Shown piece by piece: positions 1 to 5,603 of a DNA stretch of 8,106 nucleotides. Made by a program: the position numbers and the translations under genes. The notes beneath the pieces are model-generated. The model ran no database searches and was not told the origin of the DNA. It was given only the letters and a program-made list of their open reading frames with translations. The DNA lies in assembly GCA_964242035.1 (NCBI GenBank), contig CAXTCL010000175.1:1-8106 (forward strand), in the 5' to 3' direction. Numbering within the stretch: position 1 is the first letter of the stretch; every line of letters begins with the position of its first letter. The stretch is from BOG-908 sp964242035 (GTDB lineage: Bacteria; Pseudomonadota; Alphaproteobacteria; Acetobacterales; Acetobacteraceae).

Positions 1-1
1 C

Positions 2-181
2 ATCCTGATCTTCCTGTTCAACGGCCAGGAAGTCCGCATCGAACGGCCTGTCGACATGGCGGCGTGTGTGAGCCAGACGACGGCGCAGGTCCAGGCGGCC
101 GAGGTTCTGCACGACCACCCGAAATACGTTTGGGATCACAAGTGGAGTTGCCGGATCGGTCGCATGGAAAAACAGGTATGA
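2..181 (+). CDS. Small unrecognised protein, C-terminal part (5' end outside window)
   Basis: An open frame enters from the left edge and ends at a TGA at 179-181, giving 59 visible residues. The visible part begins with a hydrophobic stretch (ILIFLF) followed by NGQEVRIERP, then a polar region with two cysteines (visible residues 22 and 50) and aromatic residues near the end (KYVWDHKWSC). The hydrophobic start may be the end of a signal peptide or membrane anchor, and the two cysteines could form a disulfide in an exported protein; both are inferences from composition. I do not recognise the family. The reading is preferred over other frames because it is open to the window edge, has a plausible amino-acid mix and is followed by a terminator-like repeat about 110 bases downstream. 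Bases 182-292 hold nothing I can support. Confidence 0.55.
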   Translation: MLIFLFNGQEVRIERPVDMAACVSQTTAQVQAAEVLHDHPKYVWDHKWSCRIGRMEKQV

Positions 182-292
182 GCGCCAAGGGCGGCTGACG
201 CACGTAAGGCAGTCCATCTCGAAGCGCGTGCGCACCGCGGCGCCGCAGCCCGGCCCCTCACGGGGTACAAGGCTGGCGCAAACGCGGAGAGA

Positions 293-338
293 CAAAAGTT
301 TTTTGCTTCTTTTTTCAAAAAAGAAGGCCTTTCTTCCT
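293..338 (+). repeat. Intergenic hairpin repeat, single unit (unit A)
   Basis: This is one copy of the A/T-rich repeat found in eight places in the window. It contains a small hairpin (CAAAA, loop GTT, TTTTG; 293-305), a larger perfect hairpin (306-326) and a pyrimidine-rich tail with the palindrome AAGGCCTT at 324-331. It lies between two convergent genes (ends at 181 and 358). Unlike units at 2148-2283, 3743-3875 and 6546-6693, it has no head-to-head partner. Confidence 0.75.
306..326. terminator. Likely bidirectional terminator hairpin between convergent genes
   Basis: The arms CTTCTTTTTT and AAAAAAGAAG are perfectly complementary (10 bp) around a single C. The position between converging 3' ends, about 30 bases past the stop of the minus-strand gene at 358, fits a shared terminator. 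The stem is A/T-rich rather than the GC-rich stem of a textbook intrinsic terminator, so function is inferred from position and recurrence. Confidence 0.5.
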
Positions 339-357
339 CTCTGCTGAACCAGGCACG

Positions 358-1011
358 TCAATGGTCCGCCAGGTTAATCATGCTGAAGGCATGCGCCGGC
401 ACCGGGCACGACGCCACCTCGGCCGGCTTCAACGTACGCAGGTCGCTGATCCAGCATCGGTCCAGGATGGAGCAGTAGCACAGGCGGAACGTGATCTCGG
501 ACAGATGCGCGTCGAACGCGTCGAACACGCCAGCGTCGGCAAACCGGTGGTCCATGCTTATCATCGTGCGGCTCTGGTCTGGGCGGATCACATTGCCGGC
601 CACGTCGCCGAGGCCGATGCCGAGCGCCATGCGCGCGTGTGCGGCCTTCGTGTCGGCGGGCAGGCCACAGCAGCTTTGCAGCAACTGCGTGGCGTCGCCG
701 GCGGGCTTGCCCTGATAGAACACCTCGAAGCTCATCACCTTGGCCGGCCCCACGCCCTCGTTGCGCACGTTCACCACCACGGCCGCGTTGTTGCCGCTGA
801 TACGGCGTTCCTCATCCACCTCCATGAACGGCCAGGAATTGGCGGCCAGCAGCTCGCGCTGGACCCCTTCGCCGCGTATGCCGATGACCAGCGAGACGAG
901 CGAGATGAAGATGGCGGCGCTGGCAGCCAGGAAATCGAACCAGAAGCGGCCGGTCCGTCGCGGCGCGCCCTGTATCTCGTCAGGAGTGATGATTTTGTCC
1001 GGGTCGGGCAT
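358..1011 (-). CDS. Unrecognised membrane-anchored protein, 217 aa
   Basis: The frame runs from an ATG at 1011 to a TGA at 358. The open frame extends further upstream, but this ATG is preferred because GGAG lies five bases before it and because a longer start would overlap the divergent gene beginning at 1086. The protein has a polar N-terminus with a basic patch (RRTGR, 18-22), one transmembrane segment at about residues 23-45 (FLAASAAIFISLVSLVIGI), then a 170-residue soluble part. That part contains NVRNEGVGPAKV (81-92), a motif seen in many uncharacterised bacterial membrane-anchored proteins, suggesting a beta-sandwich-like fold. Six cysteines (114, 115, 178, 180, 186, 202) lie in the soluble part. 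By the positive-inside rule the soluble part would be periplasmic, where disulfides are possible. I do not recognise a named family and propose no activity. It is transcribed away from the radical-SAM gene, and unit A follows its stop. Confidence 0.7.
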   Translation of the reverse strand: MPDPDKIITPDEIQGAPRRTGRFWFDFLAASAAIFISLVSLVIGIRGEGVQRELLAANSWPFMEVDEERRISGNNAAVVVNVRNEGVGPAKVMSFEVFYQGKPAGDATQLLQSCCGLPADTKAAHARMALGIGLGDVAGNVIRPDQSRTMISMDHRFADAGVFDAFDAHLSEITFRLCYCSILDRCWISDLRTLKPAEVASCPVPAHAFSMINLADH

Positions 1012-1029
1012 GAGCGCTCCACGGAGATA

Positions 1030-1043
1030 CGGTTGCACAACCG
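1030..1043. promoter_or_regulatory. Palindrome in the divergent intergenic region, possible operator
   Basis: CGGTTG and CAACCG form a perfect 6-bp inverted repeat around CA. It lies in the only divergent gap of the window (1012-1085, 74 bases), which must hold the promoters of both flanking genes unless they start inside coding sequence. No convincing -35/-10 pair is visible. A regulator site is possible, but a 6-bp palindrome can also occur by chance. Confidence 0.25.
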
Positions 1044-1085
1044 GCTGTAACACGAACAATCGGCCGCCGCCGCCGTTGCCGCGGG

Positions 1086-2129
1086 ATGAACCGCTTATGG
1101 ACTCCCCGCCGCGTGCTGGCCACCCCGTCCGCTTTGGCGCTGCCGGAGGGTCGCGCCATGGCGGACCGTGCGGTGGCGGCTGGCGCCGAGCTGGTGGCCC
1201 TGAAGGTCGACCGCCTGTCTGGCCTGCCGGACGCCTACCGCGACGCCAAGACCACCATGGCCATCGTGACCGCGAGCCCCAGCCGCCGGCGCCTGCAGCC
1301 GATCCCGCCCAGTGCCGACTGGCGGTTCGACTTGGCCGAAGGCTGCCCGGCACATTGCTCCTACTGCTACCTGGCGGGTTCGCTCGCCGGCCCGCCGATC
1401 ATCCGCGTGTATGCCAATCTGGGCGAGATACTGGCCGAGCTGCCGGCTGCCGTGGGCCAAGGCAAGGTCACCTCCGCGTCGGCTGCCCGCGCGGCGGAGG
1501 GCACCACGTTCGAGTGCTCCTGCTACACGGATCCGCTGGCGCTGGAGCACCTGACCGGCAGTCTGGCCGCCTGCATCACCCGGTTCGGCGCCTGGGAAGA
1601 AGCCGTGCAGCTACGCTTCACCACCAAATTCGCCGCCGTGGAGCCGCTGCTGGGCCTCGCCCATAACCGCCGCACCCGCGTGCGCTTCTCGGTGAATGCG
1701 CGCGCGGCCGAGCGGCATGAAGGCGGCGCGCCGCGCATGGCCGCGCGGCTGGCCGCGTTGCGCCAGATGGCGCAGGCCGGCTACCCGGTCGGGCTGACGG
1801 TGGCCCCCATCATGCGCGTGCCGGACTGGTCGGCTGCCTATGACGCGCTGTTCGCCGACGTGGAAGCGGCGTTGCAGGGCGTGCCGGGCGTGGATCTGAC
1901 GGCCGAGTTGATCACCCACCGGTTCACGCCGAAATCCAAGGAGGTGCTGGCCGGCTGGTACCCCGGCAGCAGCCTGGAGATGGACGAGGCCGAGCGGGCA
2001 CGAAAGATGACGAAATTCGGCTCGGTAAAATGGGTTTTCCCGAAGGAGCAGATGGCGGAGATGCGGGCTTCGGTCGAGGCGTCGCTGGCGCGGCATTTGC
2101 CGGCGGCTCGGCTGTTGTATTGGACTTGA
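1086..2129 (+). CDS. Spore photoproduct lyase family radical-SAM protein, 347 aa
   Basis: The N-terminus (LWTPRRVLATPSALALPEGR, residues 4-23) matches the conserved opening of the spore photoproduct lyase family. The radical-SAM cluster motif CxxxCxxC is complete: C87, C91 and C94 in GCPAHCSYCYL, expected to bind a [4Fe-4S] cluster that cleaves S-adenosylmethionine. FECSCYTDPLALEHLTG (142-158) matches the segment of the family that holds the catalytic hydrogen-donor cysteine (C141 in the Bacillus enzyme); C146 aligns best, with an extra cysteine at 144. In sporulating Firmicutes this family repairs the UV lesion 5-thyminyl-5,6-dihydrothymine. Homologues in non-sporulating proteobacteria have no established substrate, so DNA photolesion repair is inferred only. 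The ATG at 1086 is chosen because the next one (residue 25) lies inside the conserved opening; its ribosome-binding site is weak (GCGGG). It is divergent from the membrane protein at 358-1011 and followed 18 bases after the stop by the large inverted repeat at 2148-2283. Confidence 0.85.
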   Translation: MNRLWTPRRVLATPSALALPEGRAMADRAVAAGAELVALKVDRLSGLPDAYRDAKTTMAIVTASPSRRRLQPIPPSADWRFDLAEGCPAHCSYCYLAGSLAGPPIIRVYANLGEILAELPAAVGQGKVTSASAARAAEGTTFECSCYTDPLALEHLTGSLAACITRFGAWEEAVQLRFTTKFAAVEPLLGLAHNRRTRVRFSVNARAAERHEGGAPRMAARLAALRQMAQAGYPVGLTVAPIMRVPDWSAAYDALFADVEAALQGVPGVDLTAELITHRFTPKSKEVLAGWYPGSSLEMDEAERARKMTKFGSVKWVFPKEQMAEMRASVEASLARHLPAARLLYWT

Positions 2130-2147
2130 CGATCTGATACTGCAATG

Positions 2148-2283
2148 AAGGAAGCAAGCAGTTCTTTTTTGAAAAAAAGAACCAAAAAACTTTTGGTCCC
2201 TGTCGGCGGCTGTTTCAGCACTCCCCGACAGGGATCAAAAGTTTTTTGCTTCTTTTTTTCAAAAAAGAAGGCCTTTCTTCCTT
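2148..2283. repeat. Head-to-head pair of hairpin repeats forming a 59-nt-arm inverted repeat (units B and C)
   Basis: Arms 2148-2206 and 2225-2283 are complementary at 53 of 59 positions, plus one G-T pair (2196/2235). The mismatches are at 2155/2276, 2159/2272, 2160/2271, 2161/2270 and 2182/2249. The loop is 2207-2224. Inside each arm is a local hairpin: GTTCTTTTTT with AAAAAAGAAC (2161-2170/2173-2182), and CTTCTTTTTT with AAAAAAGAAG (2249-2258/2261-2270). Smaller hairpins lie at 2181-2197 and 2236-2248. The GC-rich core CCCTGTCGG/CCGACAGGG (2198-2206/2225-2233) closes the loop. Local hairpins and the long pairing are mutually exclusive folds. The element fills the gap between two same-strand genes, and its right end overlaps the likely start codon of the ATPase gene. 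Confidence 0.85.
2183..2259 (+). terminator. Probable intrinsic terminator after the radical-SAM gene
   Basis: The inner 24 bases of each arm (2183-2206 and 2225-2248) pair without a gap, with one G-U pair. The top of the stem is GC-rich (CCCTGTCGG), and the stem is followed by CTTCTTTTTTT. A stable stem followed by a U-run fits Rho-independent termination on the plus strand. Because the element is close to symmetric it could also act on the minus strand. The ATPase gene begins immediately after it, so some read-through or an internal promoter would be needed. Confidence 0.5.
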
Positions 2284-3742
2284 GCAAATCGGTGAAATCC
2301 TTGTAGCGCAAGGCCTGGTCAGCGTAGCCGACATGGCGACAGCGCACGCACGTCACCGCCGTGACGGCGGCCGGTTGTCGGACGTGCTGATCCAGATGTG
2401 CCTACTTTCGCAAGCCGCCTTGCTGGAGGCACAGGCGCGGGTGGGCGCCACAGCGCCGCTGCAGCCGCGCAGCCTGGCAGAGACCGGCGTGAGCGTGCAG
2501 AACCTGCTGGGTCTGATGCTGCGCTTCATGGCGCTGGACGCGCGCGAGACGTCGGCCGAAATCATGCACGCCATGAAGCTGCCTTACGGCATCGTGGAAA
2601 AGCTGCTGGACGAGGCGCGCAACAGGAGCTGGGTGCAGGCGCTGGGCATGGGCCTTAGCGGCCATGCCGCCGAGCCGCGCTTCGCCTTGAGCCAGGAAGG
2701 GCGCGGCGCGCTGGCCGATGCGACGGCACAAAGCCTGTATATCGGTCCTGCACCGGTGCCGCTCGAGGTGTTCCAGGCGCAGATCTTGCGGCAGCGCCTT
2801 GTCAGCGAGCGGCTGGACGCCGCGGAGTTGCGCGGCGGGCTGGGCGGATTGGCGGTGCCCGACCATTTCCTGCGCAAGCTGCTCCCGGCGATCAATGCCG
2901 GCAGCTCGATCCTGCTGTTCGGGCCGCCGGGCAACGGCAAGACGAGCGTGGCCTCGCGCATCGCCGCACTGTTCCGCGAGGTGATCTACGTGCCGTATGC
3001 GGTGGAGATCTCCGGCCAAGTGATGCGCGTGTTCGACCCCGGGCTGCACGTGCCGGTGGTGAGCGACGAGGACCGTGCGTTGCTCGGCAGCGAGGGACTG
3101 ACGAGCGTGGCCTACGACGACCGCTTCGCGCTATGCCGGCGGCCGTTCGCGATGGCCGGCGGCGAGCTGACGATGGAGATGCTGGACCTGCAGTTCGACA
3201 CGCACACCAAGTTCTACGACGCGCCGCTGCACGTAAAAGCGCTGGGTGGGGTGTTCCTGATCGACGATTTCGGTCGTCAGCGGATGAACCCGAAGGAGCT
3301 GCTGAACCGCTGGATCGTGCCGATGGAGAGCCGGGTGGATTACCTCAAGCTGCACTCCGGCAAGAGCTTCAGCTTTCCGTTCGACGAGCTGCTGATCTTC
3401 TCGACGAACATCGATCCGAAGGAGATCATGGATCCCGCGCTGCTGCGTCGCATCCCCTACAAGATTAAGCTGTTTGCGCCCGACATGGACGAGTATCGGG
3501 CGATCTTCGCCGTGGAGGCGGAGAAGCGCGGGCTGACGCTGGCGGAGGGCGTGGTGGATTACGCGGCTTCGTTGCTGACCGAAAAGGGCGATTTCGGGCT
3601 GGCGTATTTCCAGCCGAAATTCGTCTGCGAGCAGGCGGCGGAGATGTGCCAGTCGTTCGGGCTGGAGATGGTGGTGACGCGGGAGCTGGTGGCGGAGGCT
3701 TTGTCGAATTTGTATGTGCAAATTGCGGATTTGTCGGGGTAA
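2282..3742 (+). CDS. AAA+ ATPase with MshEN-like N-terminal domain, about 486 aa
   Basis: Numbering is from the proposed TTG at 2282. Residues about 3-55 (IGEILVAQGLVS, then GGRLSDVLIQMCLLS) resemble the MshEN/GspE-type N-terminal domain of type II secretion and pilus ATPases, which in some members binds cyclic di-GMP. The C-terminal half is a AAA+ module: Walker A GPPGNGKT (214-221), Walker B VFLIDDF (324-330), sensor-1 asparagine in FSTN (373-376) and a paired-arginine segment LLRRIPYKI (387-395) that may hold the arginine finger. It should hydrolyse ATP to remodel a partner; partner and pathway are unknown, and no secretion or pilus genes are present in the window. The start is uncertain. 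The conserved domain begins with IGEIL, so the ATG at 2333 would cut it. A TTG at 2246 would translate the intergenic repeat. TTG 2282 is a compromise, with AAGAAGG about ten bases upstream, itself part of the repeat. It is convergent with hflX. Confidence 0.8.
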   Translation: MQIGEILVAQGLVSVADMATAHARHRRDGGRLSDVLIQMCLLSQAALLEAQARVGATAPLQPRSLAETGVSVQNLLGLMLRFMALDARETSAEIMHAMKLPYGIVEKLLDEARNRSWVQALGMGLSGHAAEPRFALSQEGRGALADATAQSLYIGPAPVPLEVFQAQILRQRLVSERLDAAELRGGLGGLAVPDHFLRKLLPAINAGSSILLFGPPGNGKTSVASRIAALFREVIYVPYAVEISGQVMRVFDPGLHVPVVSDEDRALLGSEGLTSVAYDDRFALCRRPFAMAGGELTMEMLDLQFDTHTKFYDAPLHVKALGGVFLIDDFGRQRMNPKELLNRWIVPMESRVDYLKLHSGKSFSFPFDELLIFSTNIDPKEIMDPALLRRIPYKIKLFAPDMDEYRAIFAVEAEKRGLTLAEGVVDYAASLLTEKGDFGLAYFQPKFVCEQAAEMCQSFGLEMVVTRELVAEALSNLYVQIADLSG

Positions 3743-3875
3743 GTAAGCAAGGCCTTCTTTTCTGAAGAAAAGAAGCAAAAGACTTTTGCTCCCTGTCGGC
3801 GACTGCGGATGGCCCGCGACAACGCGACCACAAGTCTTGCGCTTCTTTTTCAAAAAAAGGCCTTGCTTGCCTTGC
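3743..3875. repeat. Degenerate head-to-head repeat pair between convergent genes (units D and E)
   Basis: Unit D (3743-3790) has a perfect 10-bp hairpin, CTTCTTTTCT with AGAAAAGAAG around GA (3754-3775), and a second perfect hairpin, AGCAAAAG/CTTTTGCT around A (3774-3790). It is followed by the core TCCCTGTCGGCG (from 3790) also present in the 2148-2283 element. Unit E (3831-3875) is the inverted partner but decayed: its large stem has lost symmetry (CTTCTTTTT against AAAAAAAGG), and its small hairpin is CAAG/CTTG around T (3831-3839). The inner bases TGTCGGCG and CGCGACA pair with one bulge. The pair fills the whole gap between the stop codons of the ATPase and hflX genes. Confidence 0.75.
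3754..3790. terminator. Likely bidirectional terminator hairpins for the ATPase and hflX genes
   Basis: Two overlapping perfect stems (10 bp at 3754-3775 and 8 bp at 3774-3790) start 12 bases after the ATPase stop codon. They share bases 3774-3775, so they compete or stack. The location between converging 3' ends supports a terminator role; the stems are A/T-rich and lack a clean downstream U-run on the plus strand. Confidence 0.45.
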
Positions 3876-5246
3876 TTACCCCACCCGCTCGAATCGCGCC
3901 CGGTCCGCCGGCAGCAACCGCACCGTCACGTGCGCCGCCGTCTCATCATCCTCGCGCCCGATCACCTCGCCATGCTCGTACAACCAGGCCAGGCGCGCCC
4001 CATCGGAGTGCTCGATGTCGTAATCCGCCTGCTCCATGCCGGCGGCAATTCGTGCATCCAGCATCTCCTTCAGCGCCGCCAGCCCCTCGCCGGTGATCGC
4101 GGAGACCGCAACGCTGCCTGGTTTTGCAGGAAGCGCATCGGCGCCGCCGAGCAGGTCCGCTTTGTTCAGCACCTCGATCGTGCGGTCGCCGAAATCCTCG
4201 TCCAACGTGCCCTCTTTCGCCATGCCGTCCAGCACGGCCAGCACGTCGGCGCGCTGTGCCGCGCTGTCAGGGTGGGCCGCGTCGCGCACGTGCAGGATCA
4301 CGTCCGCCTCGGCCACCTCCTCCAGCGTGGCGCGGAAGGCGGCCACCAGTTCGGTGGGCAGCTCGCTGATGAAGCCCACGGTGTCGGATAGGATGACGCG
4401 GCGACCGCTGGGTAGCACCAGGCCGCGCATCGTCGGGTCGAGCGTGGCGAAGAGCTGATCCTGCGCGTGTACTTCCGCGCCCGTCAGCGCGTTGAACAGT
4501 GTGGATTTGCCGGCGTTCGTGTAGCCCACGAGCGCCACCACCGGAAACGGCACGCGCTTGCGGGCGCTGCGGTGCAGGCCGCGGGTGCGGCGCACCTGCT
4601 CCAGCTCCCGCTTCAGCCGCACGATGCGGTCGGTGATCAGCCGGCGGTCCGCCTCGATCTGCGTCTCGCCCGGGCCGCCCAGGAAGCCGAAGCCGCCGCG
4701 CTGGCGTTCCAAGTGAGTCCAGGACCGCACCAGGCGGGAGCGCTGGTAGTCCAGATGCGCCAGCTCCACCTGAAGCGCGCCTTCGCGCGTCACCGCGCGC
4801 TCGCCGAAGATGTCCAGGATCAGGCCGGTGCGGTCGATAACCTTGCAGCCCCAGCCGCGCTCGAGGTTGCGCTGCTGCACCGGGCTGAGCGACGCATCGA
4901 CGATGGCGACGGTCACCCGCTCCTCGGCCAGGCGCAGCTTTTCGGACTCCATCTGCCCGGAGCCGAGCAGCGTGGACGGCCGGCGCCCGCGCAGCGGCAA
5001 GACGGAGGTGTGCACGACGACAAGCCCGATCGAGGCCGCAAGCCCCACCGCCTCGGCCAGCCGTGCCTCCGCCGCGCGGGACGGGTCGACGCCTGTGCGC
5101 TCGGCCGAGCTCGGCCGTTCCCACGGCAGGATGACGGCGGCGCGCGTGGGCGCCGGCCGTCCGGCATGCGTCCGCTCCGGACCGTGCGCGCCCGCGTTCT
5201 CGCCGTGGCCTGCGTTGTCGGCGCCTGCCTCGTCGTCAGAAATCAC
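3876..5246 (-). CDS. hflX: GTPase HflX, 456 aa
   Basis: HflX is a ribosome-binding GTPase that splits stalled 70S ribosomes, especially after heat stress. Numbered from the GTG at 5246, the HflX N-domain carries GGPGETQIE (190-198), a signature of the family, followed by a charged helical linker and the GTPase domain. The GTPase motifs are G1 GYTNAGKS (241-248), G3 DTVG (288-291), G4 NKAD (361-364) and G5-like SAITG (382-386). The length is typical. The GTG at 5246 is chosen because it gives a short 11-base overlap with the end of hfq and has AGGAGG upstream, although 15 bases away. An ATG at 5300 would overlap hfq by 65 bases and has no ribosome-binding site. About 35 residues before the conserved RAAVILPWERP are low-complexity and probably disordered. 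The hfq-hflX pairing is widely conserved, and the overlap implies translational coupling. The stop codon abuts repeat unit E. Confidence 0.95.
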   Translation of the reverse strand: MISDDEAGADNAGHGENAGAHGPERTHAGRPAPTRAAVILPWERPSSAERTGVDPSRAAEARLAEAVGLAASIGLVVVHTSVLPLRGRRPSTLLGSGQMESEKLRLAEERVTVAIVDASLSPVQQRNLERGWGCKVIDRTGLILDIFGERAVTREGALQVELAHLDYQRSRLVRSWTHLERQRGGFGFLGGPGETQIEADRRLITDRIVRLKRELEQVRRTRGLHRSARKRVPFPVVALVGYTNAGKSTLFNALTGAEVHAQDQLFATLDPTMRGLVLPSGRRVILSDTVGFISELPTELVAAFRATLEEVAEADVILHVRDAAHPDSAAQRADVLAVLDGMAKEGTLDEDFGDRTIEVLNKADLLGGADALPAKPGSVAVSAITGEGLAALKEMLDARIAAGMEQADYDIEHSDGARLAWLYEHGEVIGREDDETAAHVTVRLLPADRARFERVG

Positions 5247-5523
5247 TGTCGGCAGAACTGTCCTCCTTGGCGCCGAGCGCCGCACCTTCCTTGGCCGCAT
5301 CGAACAGCTGGATGGGCGCGCCCGGCATGACGGTGCTTATGGCGTGCTTGTAGACGAGCTGCGTGTGGCCGTCCCGGCGCAGCAGCACGGAGAAATTGTC
5401 GAACCAGGTGATGATGCCCTGCAGCTTCACGCCATTAATCAGGAACACCGTCACCGGCGTCTTGGCCTTGCGCACGTGGTTCAGGAACACTTCCTGCACG
5501 TTCTGCGGTTTTTCAGTGGCCAC
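5236..5523 (-). CDS. hfq: RNA chaperone Hfq, 95 aa
   Basis: Hfq forms a hexameric Sm-like ring that binds small RNAs and mRNAs and helps them pair. From the GTG at 5523 the product begins ATEKPQNVQEVFLNHVRKAK after the initiator methionine, the typical Hfq opening. The Sm1 region is about residues 22-55 (VTVFLINGVKLQGIITWFDN, then FSVLLRRDGHTQLVYKH), and the Sm2 motif YKHAIST is at 58-64. The tail after residue 75 is acidic (KEDSSADSDF), resembling the acidic C-terminal tips that in Escherichia coli Hfq help release RNA. The GTG start is supported by AAGAAGGG eight bases upstream and by the conserved N-terminus. A TTG at 5607 in the same frame would add 28 unrelated residues. The end overlaps the hflX start by 11 bases. 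The leader can fold over the start codon (see 5521-5599). Confidence 0.96.
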   Translation of the reverse strand: MATEKPQNVQEVFLNHVRKAKTPVTVFLINGVKLQGIITWFDNFSVLLRRDGHTQLVYKHAISTVMPGAPIQLFDAAKEGAALGAKEDSSADSDF

Positions 5524-5599
5524 GAGGTTTGCCCTTCTTGCTTGCGCGGCCCTGCGTTGGTGCGGGCCGTATCCGTCGGTGCTCTCTGCAAACCTCGTG
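5521..5599 (-). promoter_or_regulatory. Structured hfq leader: 12-bp stem covering the start codon
   Basis: On the plus strand CACGAGGTTTGC (5521-5532) and GCAAACCTCGTG (5588-5599) are a perfect 12-bp inverted repeat 55 bases apart. In the hfq mRNA the 3' arm is the GUG start codon plus the nine bases before it, so pairing would bury the start codon while leaving AAGAAGG next to the stem. Inside the loop, CGGCCC (5547-5552) and GGGCCG (5564-5569) form a further 6-bp stem. This looks like a translational control structure, perhaps for Hfq autoregulation or for a protein, RNA or temperature response; that is inference. No promoter is evident in the leader. Confidence 0.5.
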
Positions 5600-5603
5600 C
5601 CGA

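Noticed and set aside
361..1050. Long plus-strand open frame of 229 codons opposite the membrane protein gene
   Set aside because: It is rich in H, A, R and V without domain structure, typical of the antisense frame of a GC-rich gene. The minus-strand reading has a transmembrane segment, a ribosome-binding site and a recognisable motif.
1012..1353. Extension of the minus-strand membrane protein upstream to 1353
   Set aside because: The added residues are W/R/G/P-rich with no family character and would overlap the divergent radical-SAM gene; a ribosome-binding site supports ATG 1011.
740..1666. Plus-strand open frame of 308 codons spanning the divergent gap and the start of the radical-SAM gene
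   Set aside because: It overlaps the radical-SAM gene in another frame and gives a low-complexity P/R/G-rich product; the radical-SAM frame has clear family motifs.
5247..5300. ATG at 5300 as the hflX start
   Set aside because: It would overlap hfq by 65 bases, lacks a ribosome-binding site and adds a basic stretch not conserved in HflX as I know the family.
4467..5330. Plus-strand open frame of 287 codons opposite hflX and hfq
   Set aside because: It is the antisense of strongly conserved HflX and Hfq coding sequence and has no recognisable domain.
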